Assembly (NCBI RefSeq): GCF_006159205.1
Contig: NZ_CP040812.1
Location: 124,001-188,000, forward strand
Direction of reading: 5' to 3'
Source: Antarcticibacterium flavum
Lineage (GTDB): Bacteria > Bacteroidota > Bacteroidia > Flavobacteriales > Flavobacteriaceae
DNA: 64,000 bases
Below the pieces are notes generated by a model, which was not told the DNA's origin, searched no databases, and saw nothing but the letters and a program-made list of their open reading frames with translations. The translations under genes and the position numbers were made by a program. Shown piece by piece: positions 28,370-36,535 of the stretch; within the stretch, counting starts at the first letter, position 1, and every line of letters begins with the position of its first letter.

Positions 28370-29461
28370 ATGAGCAGACCTATCAAGATAAGGATTGATT
28401 CCAACAATGACTCGTATTTACCATTTTTGGAAAACGTGGAGAGTTTTTCCGGAGCAAGAGGGACAATTCTGGCGGGGGATGTTGGGGGGACAAAAACTAA
28501 CCTCTCTCTTTATTCCCTGGAAGAAGGTGTACTTCATTCTCTTTACCAAGAAACTTTTATTACGCGCGAATATTCCTCTTTTTCTCAAATGTTGCAAAAC
28601 CTCGAAATTAAGGATCTGCCGAAGGTTGACAGCATGTGCCTGGGAGTAGCAGGACCGGTAGTAGGAGGGAAGGTGGAGGGAACTAATTTTCCCTGGGTTT
28701 TAGAACAGGAGAAGCTTAGGCAGGAATTAAACCTACCGCTGGTATCCCTCATCAATGATATGGAGGCAAATGCTTATGGTCTGGCTATTTTGGAAGATAA
28801 GGATTTCAGGACGATAAAGGAAGGAAGTGGCATTGCAGGAAATGCCGCCCTTATTTCTCCCGGCACCGGCCTGGGTGAGGCGGGGTTATACTGGAATGGG
28901 ATGACCTACCAACCTTTCGCAACAGAGGGTGGGCATTGTGATTTTGCCGCTCGTAACCAACTTGATATTTATTTTCTCAAATTCCTGCAGAAGGGGTTTG
29001 GTCATGTGAGCTGGGAACGAATTATCTCTGGCCCGGGCATTTATAATATATACAGGTTTTTAAAGGAGCATAGGAGTGTAGATGAACCCCGTTGGTTTTC
29101 AGAGCTTCTGAAAGATAAGGATCCTGCAGCCGTTATTAGTGAATGCGCTGCCGCAGATAACTATGCTGTATGTACTGAAGTGATGGAACTTTTCCAGAAG
29201 TATCTTGCGGTTGAAACAGCGCAGGTGGCACTTAAATTCAAAACCACCGGTGGCATTTATCTGGGAGGCGGGATTTTGCCTAAAATTATCGATAATTTCA
29301 AACCCGAAATTTTCATTGAGGATTTCCAGCAAATGAACCGAATGAATCCCTTGTTGGAAACAATGAAAATTCAGGTCATTCTCAATGAGAACTCTCCTAT
29401 GTACGGGGCTGCATTCTATGCCGCCAGGGAACTTGTAAATAGTAGAAGGGCAAAAGGATGA
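28370..29461 (+). CDS. glk: Glucokinase (Glk family)
   Basis: A 363-residue ASKHA-fold kinase of the Glk family. ATP-binding LAGDVGGTKTNLSLY (about residues 35-49), SLINDMEANAYGL with the catalytic Asp, SPGTGLGEAGLYW and the glucose-binding EGGHCDF motif are visible. It makes glucose-6-phosphate from free glucose, for example that released by the GH13 enzymes upstream. About 33 residues precede the usual start (MSRPIKIRIDSNNDS...), an unusual extension, though no better start codon is present just before LAGDVGG. Confidence 0.9.
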   Translation: MSRPIKIRIDSNNDSYLPFLENVESFSGARGTILAGDVGGTKTNLSLYSLEEGVLHSLYQETFITREYSSFSQMLQNLEIKDLPKVDSMCLGVAGPVVGGKVEGTNFPWVLEQEKLRQELNLPLVSLINDMEANAYGLAILEDKDFRTIKEGSGIAGNAALISPGTGLGEAGLYWNGMTYQPFATEGGHCDFAARNQLDIYFLKFLQKGFGHVSWERIISGPGIYNIYRFLKEHRSVDEPRWFSELLKDKDPAAVISECAAADNYAVCTEVMELFQKYLAVETAQVALKFKTTGGIYLGGGILPKIIDNFKPEIFIEDFQQMNRMNPLLETMKIQVILNENSPMYGAAFYAARELVNSRRAKG

Positions 29462-29535
29462 CCCTGTTAATTTATTGATTTACTCCACCTTACACCTGTA
29501 AATTTCGTATCTTTAAGTAAGTTAATATTAATGAT

Positions 29536-29769
29536 ATGAGCAGGTTACAATATTTATTAATAGAGATCAATTCAGTTACCAGTGAAATATCCAGCTTCTA
29601 TCACGAAGTTTATCCATTTCTTACTGAAGATACCGTCACGATCCCAAGCCAGGGGAAAGACCTTATGAATGAGAAATATTTTGAGGATTACCTGGAAAGT
29701 TTACAGGAGATTCTCCACCATCATAAACTAACGCACAGGCCAACAGGTGGTGAACTTAGAATTACTTAG
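29536..29769 (+). CDS. Hypothetical small protein
   Basis: A 77-residue soluble protein I do not recognise. The start MSRLQYLLIEINSVTSEISSFYHEVYPFL is helical, and the end EILHHHKLTHRPTGGELRIT is basic and His-rich. The start codon follows a -7-like stretch after an AT-rich leader, and a convergent terminator follows. It lies between glucokinase and dodecin. Sequence composition looks coding and like the neighbouring genes. Confidence 0.6.
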   Translation: MSRLQYLLIEINSVTSEISSFYHEVYPFLTEDTVTIPSQGKDLMNEKYFEDYLESLQEILHHHKLTHRPTGGELRIT

Positions 29770-29830
29770 TCCCATTTTAGCATATCGAGAGAAATGAGCC
29801 AATCGGTTCTGTGTACAGGGTGCACAAAAA

Positions 29831-29864
29831 GAGAGATCCGGAATTTTCCGGATCTCTCGCTTTA
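29831..29864. terminator. Bidirectional terminator between 29769 and dodecin
   Basis: A near-perfect palindrome, GAGAGATCCGGAA facing TTCCGGATCTCTC (29831-29858), has A residues before it and T residues after it, so it can serve both converging genes. Confidence 0.8.
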
Positions 29865-29881
29865 TAAATGTGAAGGAAATT

Positions 29882-30088
29882 CTACCTGTCACCCACTGCA
29901 AATAATATCTTGGCATTTACACCATAAGAAGTGATCTCGTTGTTCGATACCTTGGCATTCATTTCCTTGATGTATACAGATTGTATATTCTTTACGCTTT
30001 TACCTGCCTCTTTCACTGCATTTCTTGCAGCGTCGTCAAAACTTTTCTCTGATGTTGCAATGATCTCAATAACTTTAACTGTACTCAT
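29882..30088 (-). CDS. Dodecin (flavin-storage protein)
   Basis: A 68-residue protein matching dodecins along its full length: VKVIEIIATSEKSFDDAARNAVKEAGKSVKNI, then the VSNNEITSYGVNAKILFAV strand. Dodecins form hollow dodecamers that bind and buffer flavins. Upstream, a degenerate box TGATtaacATAA (30158-30169) lies close to the spacing seen at the five clear Crp/Fnr-type promoters, so it may be a weak member of that regulon. Confidence 0.92.
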   Translation of the reverse strand: MSTVKVIEIIATSEKSFDDAARNAVKEAGKSVKNIQSVYIKEMNAKVSNNEITSYGVNAKILFAVGDR

Positions 30089-30225
30089 AATTTTATATTT
30101 AGTGGTTAAACATTATAATTCTACATTAACTTACATATAATAAGCCCCTTAATCAAATGATTAACATAAGATTAAAGGGAAATTGATGTTATTAAGAAAG
30201 ACTTAGTAAAAGCCTCGTCATAGCT

Positions 30226-30672
30226 TTAATCAGAAAGAAGCCTCTTTTGCTTTTGGTCCTTTAAGGCTTTGGAGACGGTCAAAAATATCTCCTGTTTAAG
30301 GTTCCTGTACTTTTGATTAAAGTGGCCCATTTCGTTCTTTAGCCGCCGGTGCTCATCTTTATATTCAGTTTCCTCCTCCAGTTGATCTTTCCCGTCCACC
30401 ATAATCTCCAGCCGATTTCTATGACGTAAAAGCCTGGTCTTAAGATCGGCCCTTCTTTTATCCAGTGTTGATAGTTCGGTAATAAGATTTCTTGCTTTCT
30501 CGTAAAAATGAGCTTCAAGGACAGGCAGTGTATATTCCCTCAACATATCTTCCAGGAAAATATGTTCATCTTCAATAAAATGAATTTCGCTAAGCCACTG
30601 CAGGCAGGATATATGCATCTCCTCAGGGCTCTTCCATTCCATATAACTGAATTTTTGATCTTTCGCTTCCAT
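30226..30672 (-). CDS. Hypothetical coiled-coil protein
   Basis: A 148-residue soluble, charged protein with long predicted helices and heptad-like patterns (about residues 40-140), for example LITELSTLDKRRADLKTRLLRHRNRLEI. I do not recognise a family. It has its own TGAT-N4-ATCA promoter (30703-30745), which ties it to hsp20, deoC and the exporter operon; this hints at a stress-related role only. Confidence 0.7.
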   Translation of the reverse strand: MEAKDQKFSYMEWKSPEEMHISCLQWLSEIHFIEDEHIFLEDMLREYTLPVLEAHFYEKARNLITELSTLDKRRADLKTRLLRHRNRLEIMVDGKDQLEEETEYKDEHRRLKNEMGHFNQKYRNLKQEIFLTVSKALKDQKQKRLLSD

Positions 30673-30702
30673 AATTCCGGGATTTAAGTGTATAAGCAGT
30701 TT

Positions 30703-30745
30703 TAAATTTAAGCAATGAGAGAGGACTAATCATTGATATTTATCA
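30703..30745 (-). promoter_or_regulatory. Crp/Fnr-type promoter of the 30226-30672 gene
   Basis: The box TGATatttATCA (30734-30745) lies 23 nt from TAAATTTA (30703-30710), 5 of 6 matches to TAnnTTTG. Same geometry as the other members. Confidence 0.62.
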
Positions 30746-30863
30746 GATTTTCAAGCAGTTATTTTGATCCATGCCACATAAAGAGATTGTTGCGGGAAGA
30801 CTTGTGCCCTTTTCTGTTCAGGATGAATGATGATCTAATGAAGTAAAACCCGGGAATAAAAAA

Positions 30864-32566
30864 GAGGCCGTCTAAAAAGTAATTTTTAGGCGGTTTCTCT
30901 TTTTATGTTGTTTAATAATTGTTTTGCTTCTCCTTTTTATAAAATTATAGAAAGTCAATGATATAGCTCTTAGGCTACACTGAACTTCCTAAGGTTGTGT
31001 GCCATTGCTATGAGTCCTATCTCAGTGGTAACCTTTTCCATTCCTCGGAGCATAAATCGCTTGAAGCCCATATTCTGCTTAATATTTCCAAAGACAGCCT
31101 CTACATCCCAGCACCGACGCTTGCGATGTGCTATACCTTCGTCACTGAGCAGTAGATCCCTTGCTTTTTCTTTCAGGCGGATTAGGTTGTGATTGCGTTC
31201 TATAGTTCTGTTCCCCTTTGCTTTGTGGCAGCTGCCTCGCAGAGGGCATCCAAGGCAATTCTGAGCCTGGTATCTATGTATTGTTTGTTTAAAACCATTC
31301 TTAGTTTGACTCTCGTAGCATTCTATTTTATTCATCGCCTGTCCCATTGGACAGTAATAAGTATCTGTTTCACGGTTGTAAAACAAGTTATCTGGATGGA
31401 AAGGGTTTTCTCTGTGCTTTTTATCCCGTTGTTCTTTGTGAAAGTAGTTGTATTTCACATAGGCAGTAACTTCTTTCTCTTCTAGATCAACATAATTTTC
31501 TTCACTGCCGTAACCAGCGTCGGCAGTAAGAGTTTGAGGAGCTTCTCCATAGGAGGCAATATGTTTTTGCAGGTGATCTTTTAAAGTGGTGGTGTCAGCT
31601 GTAGTTTGTGCTAAGGAGTAGTTAACGATAAACTGATTGTTGGTTGAAGCCTGCAAGTTATACCCGGGTTTTAATTGCTCATTTTGCATATAATCATCTT
31701 TCATCCGCATAAAGGTGGCATCGGGATCTGTTTTGCTGTAGCTGTTCCTTGTTCCCAGGATCTTCTCCTGCTCATTATATTTTTGTAGGTTCTGTGGCCA
31801 GTTCTTTTTGGCATAATTGAGCTTTTGTTTGACCTTCTTGTCAATCTCTTTGTCCTTCAGGGCCTGGTTTATGGTGTCAATGGTTTGAGCAACTTTTTCA
31901 GGATCTATAGCTTCAAAATCTGGTTCATTTGGCAACATTTGCTCCTGGTCATAAACGCTCTCCACATATTTCCAGAGTTCTTTGAGTTGTTTTTTGATAC
32001 GCTCTTTGCTAGTCTTGTTAGACTTGCCCCACACAAAGGTATGGCGGTTAGCATTGGCTTCTATCTTGGTACCATCAACAAAAAGTTCTTTAAGAGAAAG
32101 CACTCCTTGTTCTGCCAATAAAATGACGACCTGATTAAAAATGTTTTGGAAAATTCCTTTTAATCGTTTTCCTCTAAAATCATTGATGGTGTTATGATCT
32201 GGTTTGCTTTGTCCGCTAAGCCACATAAAATGGATGTTCTCCTGCAGGGCTTGCTCTATCTTACGAGAGGAGTAAATGTTGCGCAAATAGGCATAGATGG
32301 TCACTTTTAGTAACATCCGGGGATGATAGCTGGAAGTACCACCTCCTTTATAGCTCCTTTCTAGAGTTGAGATATCAAGGCGATCAACAATGGTATTTAC
32401 AATTCGGACAGGATGATTCTTAGGAACTAAATCATCATAGCTGGGTGGAAGAAGACTTAACTGGTCCTGAGAGTAAGTCTTAAATACAACTTTCTTGTTC
32501 ATACCATGAAAATAATACATCTTAGAATTATTTCCAACGAAAAAGGCTGCCTTTTCAGACAGCCTC
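30864..32566 (-). mobile_element. IS1182-family insertion sequence
   Basis: About 1.7 kb bounded by imperfect inverted repeats: GAGGCCGTCTAAAAAG (30864-30879) and, on the other strand, GAGGCTGTCTGAAAAG (32551-32566), 14 of 16 identical. Each end also folds into a hairpin (30865-30900; 32544-32566). A single transposase gene fills it. No target duplication is obvious. Its right end lies 3 nt from a tRNA-like attachment core at 32570. Confidence 0.82.
30970..32502 (-). CDS. IS1182-family transposase
   Basis: About 510 residues from the ATG at 32502 (MNKKVVFKTYSQDQLSLLPPSYDDLVPKNHPVR). The in-frame ATG at 32568 lies outside the IS end, so it is unlikely to be the start. A DUF772-like N-terminal domain (SYHPRMLLKVTIYAYLRNIYSSRKIEQAL) is followed by a DDE-type catalytic core (VDGTKIEANANRH; TADAGYGSEEN; DVEAVFGNIKQNMGFKRF). 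A Cys cluster (CPMGQ ... CLGCPLRGSC) is typical of the family. The reading frame is intact, so the element may be active. Confidence 0.9.
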   Translation of the reverse strand: MNKKVVFKTYSQDQLSLLPPSYDDLVPKNHPVRIVNTIVDRLDISTLERSYKGGGTSSYHPRMLLKVTIYAYLRNIYSSRKIEQALQENIHFMWLSGQSKPDHNTINDFRGKRLKGIFQNIFNQVVILLAEQGVLSLKELFVDGTKIEANANRHTFVWGKSNKTSKERIKKQLKELWKYVESVYDQEQMLPNEPDFEAIDPEKVAQTIDTINQALKDKEIDKKVKQKLNYAKKNWPQNLQKYNEQEKILGTRNSYSKTDPDATFMRMKDDYMQNEQLKPGYNLQASTNNQFIVNYSLAQTTADTTTLKDHLQKHIASYGEAPQTLTADAGYGSEENYVDLEEKEVTAYVKYNYFHKEQRDKKHRENPFHPDNLFYNRETDTYYCPMGQAMNKIECYESQTKNGFKQTIHRYQAQNCLGCPLRGSCHKAKGNRTIERNHNLIRLKEKARDLLLSDEGIAHRKRRCWDVEAVFGNIKQNMGFKRFMLRGMEKVTTEIGLIAMAHNLRKFSVA

Positions 32567-32569
32567 ATT

Positions 32570-32585
32570 AAGTCGGGGTGGCAGG
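32570..32585 (-). other. Attachment-site core, left copy
   Basis: AAGTCGGGGTGGCAGG; on the minus strand CCTGCCACCCCGACTT, which matches from memory the 3' end of Bacteroidota tRNA-Pro genes. No full tRNA is present. The identical core is at 36536-36551. Confidence 0.55.
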
Positions 32586-32646
32586 GTTAATTTGCCTCTC
32601 CCGTAATACCAGTAAAATCAGTACTTTTCTTATTTTTCTTCCCATC

Positions 32647-32665
32647 AGGTAACCGAATAGGTAAC
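32647..32665 (+). other. Paired arm-type recombinase sites, left
   Basis: Two AGGTAAC heptamers separated by CGAAT, 62 nt inside the left core. The same 19-nt block occurs near the right core (36418-36436), and single AGGTAACCGA copies lie at 36330 and 36246 by the integrase start. Confidence 0.5.
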
Positions 32666-32963
32666 TTTTAGAATGAGAATCTTTAGATCCAAATATAAAA
32701 AACTTTTTAATAAGTAAGGGGAATAAATAGAATGGAGAAAAAGAAATAATGAAGGATCTTAAGGAGTATTAATCATTTGTGAGTTCATTTATACGAAAAG
32801 TACTTCTATCAGAAAGGGAACATAATTAACATGTGGTGTAAATAAAATCTGTGGTTTGTTTTAAAACACCAACCCTCTTTAACTTCAATATTTTTGATTT
32901 TTTTTAACATTTTTATAAAATTTTAATATCTTGAAAACTTAATAACCCCATGATCTATAAAAA

Positions 32964-33062
32964 ATGAAAAATAATTACATTATTTTTTTTGGAATGTTGT
33001 CTTGCGTATTAAATATTTCCTGTAGCACTGAGAATCATCCGGCTTCGGAAATAATAACATAG
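32964..33062 (+). pseudogene. Lipoprotein signal peptide cut off by an in-frame amber codon
   Basis: The ATG at 32964 begins a lipoprotein signal (MKNNYIIFFGMLSCVLNISC, lipobox Cys at residue 20) and runs to codon 33, which is TAG (33060-33062). After the TAG the same frame continues without a break into the 33105-34298 reading frame. One base change would restore a roughly 444-residue lipoprotein. It is either a recent nonsense mutation, a sequencing error or a readthrough case. Confidence 0.7.
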
Positions 33063-33104
33063 GATATTAATGATACACTCAAGAAAATTAGCTCTCATTC
33101 ATCG

Positions 33105-34298
33105 TTGTTAAATTGGGCAGAACTTAATAAGGAAAATGAATTTCAAGAAATCCTTAATGAACTCAATGTAATTAAAATCGAAGAAGTGGCAGTATTTGAA
33201 ACTTCAAAAGGCATGGACAGCATCAGGGTTGTACCTCACCGAAGAATTGATAAAACACAATTTGGAAAAAATGTTTCATATTCGTTCTTATTAGAAAATT
33301 TTAATGATGTATCAATCCCTAACCAGTTTAGGAATCTCGTTGTGGAAAAAAGAAATGGAAAATCTGCAGCTATGATAGTGACTTATTTATTAGAAAATAA
33401 TGAATTGCTTCCTATTAAAATAGAGCGTTTAAATTCAGATATTGATGTAAACAGTGTTTCAAAATACACTTGTGAAGCTTTTATAGTTACCGTAAAAACA
33501 TGGTGCTCGGAAAACGTACATTATGGGCATGATAGTGATTGCAGGGCTAGTGACAAGGGCGAAACTTATACTTCTAAATTTAGTACTTGTTCTGGAGGCG
33601 GTGGAAATGATTATGGTTATACCACTTTTATTTCTGGACCGAATTATTATACAGGTGAATATTCAGAGGGTGGTACAGGTGGTGGAGATGGTAGTGGAAG
33701 TATAGGTACTCAACCAGAAGAATTAGATCCTGATGAACCCTTTGCTGCACCTGTTTTAGAAGATGTTTTAGTTTCTTATAAACCTACTTTTAGGTATCCC
33801 GTTGACTCCGACTATGCCCAAAGATATCCTAAACTCACAGAGTATCTTAGAAACAAACTTCCCAATGTAAAAGATATGCCAGTTATTACAAATGCTTTAC
33901 AAGATATTACTTCTCTCTCTCTTTCTCAAATACAACATGACTTGGAATGGGGAAATGGGCCAACTATAACCATTATTCAATTGGATAACTATGCCCCAAT
34001 TACAGACTATAAAACAGTCGGTCTTTTTGATCCTGCCCACCCAGAATTAATTTTTTTAGATATTGATTATGTCCTATATTTAGAGAATGATGTTACTGAT
34101 CAGGCATTAGAGGATGGTTTGCTTTTTTATTTGGGTGTGGTTTTACTCCATGAATATACCCACCAAGGGGTGAATGCCCAAGGAATTGATTTCCCCGGTG
34201 AAGAAGGTGCGGAATTCGAAATACGAGCCTATGGCGAAAATCTTGAACCAAGTTCAGCTCAAGATTTAATATTAACTAAATACTATGGTTATGAATAA
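33105..34298 (+). CDS. Secreted HExxH metallopeptidase-like protein (body of an interrupted lipoprotein gene)
   Basis: A 397-residue reading frame (TTG at 33105; no good start codon nearby, because the true start is probably the ATG at 32964 before the amber codon). A Gly/Ser-rich linker (about residues 160-205, GGGDGSGS) separates an N-terminal domain with two Cys-containing segments from a C-terminal domain with VVLLHEYTHQG (HEYTH at 34149-34163) and a downstream EEGAEFEIRAYGEN. HExxH plus a distal Glu suggests a zincin peptidase. It overlaps the next gene by 14 nt. It is cargo of a mobile element, so a secreted toxin or effector is plausible but unproven. Confidence 0.65.
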   Translation: MLNWAELNKENEFQEILNELNVIKIEEVAVFETSKGMDSIRVVPHRRIDKTQFGKNVSYSFLLENFNDVSIPNQFRNLVVEKRNGKSAAMIVTYLLENNELLPIKIERLNSDIDVNSVSKYTCEAFIVTVKTWCSENVHYGHDSDCRASDKGETYTSKFSTCSGGGGNDYGYTTFISGPNYYTGEYSEGGTGGGDGSGSIGTQPEELDPDEPFAAPVLEDVLVSYKPTFRYPVDSDYAQRYPKLTEYLRNKLPNVKDMPVITNALQDITSLSLSQIQHDLEWGNGPTITIIQLDNYAPITDYKTVGLFDPAHPELIFLDIDYVLYLENDVTDQALEDGLLFYLGVVLLHEYTHQGVNAQGIDFPGEEGAEFEIRAYGENLEPSSAQDLILTKYYGYE

Positions 34299-34716
34299 TA
34301 CGGCTATTTTTATTTTAACTTTTTTGTTTCAAGCTTTAGTTTTCGGTCAATCTAAAGGTACATGTATTTCCCAGTCTAATATTGAAACTGTAGTAGAGGA
34401 AATTCTTCAAAATACTAGAGTAAGGAGATACTTACATGTGGACCAAGTCGGTAGGTCTCCGTTAAAAATTAAATGTACTCAATATATAAAATCACAATTT
34501 GAAATTTATTACAATTCCGAAAAAGCCTTAATTACAACAAATGAAAATTACTCGGATCTACTTGAAATTTATTTGAGGAACGTAGAATGTAATAATTCTG
34601 AAATTACTCTGATTTTTGATTTCTATTCAAAAATAGAAGGTGTCGGAATTACGGGCAAAGCTGTAAAAAAAGGAAAACAATGGAGTATTGAGATACTGAA
34701 AGAGGTTTTAATCTAG
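34285..34716 (+). CDS. Small exported protein paired with the metallopeptidase
   Basis: A 143-residue protein with an N-terminal signal peptide (NNTAIFILTFLFQALVFGQSKG, cleavage likely after about residue 22). The mature part, about 120 residues, has two or three Cys and alternating strands (FEIYYNSEKALITT; SEITLIFDFYSKIEG). I recognise no family. It is co-translated with the metallopeptidase gene (14-nt overlap; a second ATG at 34291 is an alternative start). A periplasmic inhibitor or immunity role is a reasonable guess, not evidence-based beyond pairing and export. Confidence 0.65.
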   Translation: MVMNNTAIFILTFLFQALVFGQSKGTCISQSNIETVVEEILQNTRVRRYLHVDQVGRSPLKIKCTQYIKSQFEIYYNSEKALITTNENYSDLLEIYLRNVECNNSEITLIFDFYSKIEGVGITGKAVKKGKQWSIEILKEVLI

Positions 34717-34810
34717 TAAAATTAAAAGTCCCCAAAATGGCAAAAAAAAAATTTATTTAGATATTCTCTAAAGTTTTGTTTAGGGTTTAAGTTTTAATTA
34801 AAAGGGGGAT

Positions 34811-34957
34811 AGCAAGAGGATAACACGCTACGCGATGTTATAAATTTATTCCCCCTTGATTTTCAACACTTTACATAATCACATAAAATAAATTGCTGGG
34901 AAATTTACAGTAAATACTTCGGGAGGCCCCGTAAACAGGCAAATTTTTACAGCAAAT
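34811..34957 (+). other. oriT-like block, copy A (in the small element)
   Basis: This block has AGCAAGAGG followed by a TAACACGC...GCGATGTTA inverted repeat (34811-34841), then TTTACAGTAAAT (34904-34915) and TTTACAGCAAAT (34946-34957), 42 nt apart. The block at 47457-47615, directly before the bfmA mobilization gene, has the same parts in the same order with the same 42-nt interval. The rest of 34717-35108 has no gene. Confidence 0.6.
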
Positions 34958-35108
34958 TTCCGTGAAAATGGTAAATGGACTTGCTTCTTATTGAAGATTA
35001 ATGGGAACAAATGCCTCGCAAAATAGTATTAGTTCTGATAGATTTGGGGGGCTTCCCGGACTTCGCTACGCTCAGATGTCTATTTTTTTTTTTTGCCCGG
35101 AACAAGTA

Positions 35109-36347
35109 TTAAACAAGCTTGGATTGCAATAGGTCCATATCATCTCCAATTTTCTGGTCAACAACCCGAGCATAAATCTGCGTTGTAGATAGTTTAGAAT
35201 GCCCCAAAAGCTTCGAAACAGTTTCTATAGGTACACCGTTGGAAAGAGTTATTGTAGTCGCAAATGTGTGCCTGGCGACGTGAAAACTTAATTTTTTTGG
35301 AATCTTACATTGAGATGCAATCTCCTTAAGATAATTATTTGTCTTTTGATTGCTGTAAACCGGAAGTAGAACCTCATTTACCGGGGTCTTATATTTTTCC
35401 AGGATCATTTTTGCTTTCTCCAGCAAAGGGATCTTAATAGGGGTTTGGCTTTTTTCCCTTCTGCAATAAATCCAATCCTTTCCGTTTACTCCGTTTATAA
35501 TGTTTTCACGAGTTAAGTTCTTTACATCGATATATGACAAACCGGTATAGCAGGCAAAAAGAAAAATATCTTTTGTTTTTTCTAAAGTAGTACGGGTGAA
35601 TCGTGTCTCCTCAATAAAATTTAGCTCTCTTTGGTTTAAATAAGCACGGTCAAATTTTTCGAACTTCATTTTATAATCCCGGAAGGGATCCTTTTCCATC
35701 CATTCAAGCTTAATAGACAAGTTTATAAGTTTCTTGAAGCGCTCCATATGCTTCATAATCCCATTGTTGCTTAATTGCTTTTTGCCAGTTTTATCTTTTT
35801 GTCTTCTAAGGAACTTGTCAAATCCAGTAACAAATTGGTAAGAGATGTTTTTTAAATAGATATCCTTGGTCTTATGCTCCCTGGCAAGATATTTCAGTAA
35901 GTACTTTTCAGTGGCACCATAATTTTTTAAGGTTCCGTGTTTGAGAAAATCTCCCATGGTGGACTTATGATGCTCGATAACATTATTGAGAGTTTTAAAG
36001 GTAGCATCAGATCCCAGGAAACGAGATTTTATAGCCTGAGCTGTTATAATACAATCTTCTTTTAGCAGGTCTTCGTAACACTGAAGCAACTTAGCATATT
36101 TGGCATCCAAATAGTTGTTTAATACTGTGGCCTCCGGATTTCTTCCTTTGATCCTGTGAGCCCGGTCATCCCAGGCTTCGGGATCGCAATATCGGGCAAG
36201 ACTTATTTCTGCCCTGCGGCCATTTACGGTTACCCGGGCGTAAATAGGTAACCGAATGTCTTTAGCTTTTGATTTATTAAGCCAAAATAGAATGCGAAAT
36301 GTTTGTTGTGAGTTCATTGCCTTTGTTTTAGGTAACCGATTTAACAA
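35109..36347 (-). CDS. Tyrosine site-specific recombinase (integrase), IntDOT-like
   Basis: A 412-residue integrase: N-terminal arm-binding domain (FRILFWLNKSKAKD..LPIYARVTVNGRRAEISL), a SAM-like core-binding domain (about residues 105-215) and a catalytic domain (about 220-405). Catalytic residues: Lys in RREKSQTPIKIP, HVARH (His..Arg), LGHSKL, and Tyr in TTQIYARV. The Arg I position reads CYTGLSYIDV, with Ser in place of Arg, as described for IntDOT of CTnDOT. Arm-type AGGTAAC sites overlap its start region, so it may repress itself. The start is the ATG at 36347; an in-frame ATG at 36317 is possible. Confidence 0.9.
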   Translation of the reverse strand: MLNRLPKTKAMNSQQTFRILFWLNKSKAKDIRLPIYARVTVNGRRAEISLARYCDPEAWDDRAHRIKGRNPEATVLNNYLDAKYAKLLQCYEDLLKEDCIITAQAIKSRFLGSDATFKTLNNVIEHHKSTMGDFLKHGTLKNYGATEKYLLKYLAREHKTKDIYLKNISYQFVTGFDKFLRRQKDKTGKKQLSNNGIMKHMERFKKLINLSIKLEWMEKDPFRDYKMKFEKFDRAYLNQRELNFIEETRFTRTTLEKTKDIFLFACYTGLSYIDVKNLTRENIINGVNGKDWIYCRREKSQTPIKIPLLEKAKMILEKYKTPVNEVLLPVYSNQKTNNYLKEIASQCKIPKKLSFHVARHTFATTITLSNGVPIETVSKLLGHSKLSTTQIYARVVDQKIGDDMDLLQSKLV

Positions 36348-36417
36348 ATTGTACGAAAGTCAAATTACCTAAAAGCCCTGTGGCTACTGAAAGTTAAGAA
36401 AAAAGAAGTTATAAAAC

Positions 36418-36436
36418 AGGTAACCGAATAGGTAAC
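36418..36436 (+). other. Paired arm-type recombinase sites, right
   Basis: AGGTAAC-cgaat-AGGTAAC, identical to the left pair at 32647-32665 and in the same orientation, about 100 nt inside the right core. Additional AGGTAACCGA copies are at 36330 and 36246. Confidence 0.5.
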
Positions 36437-36535
36437 TTTTTCCTTGATATTAAACAAAAAAAAATGATCTCCAGTTTTATTAAAGTACTGGAAATCATTT
36501 ATTTAGGTACCATATGATGTCATTTAAAATGACAC

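Noticed and set aside
34285..34716. Assigning the small exported protein as an immunity protein
   Set aside because: Pairing and export are visible, but no family match supports it; kept as a hypothesis only.
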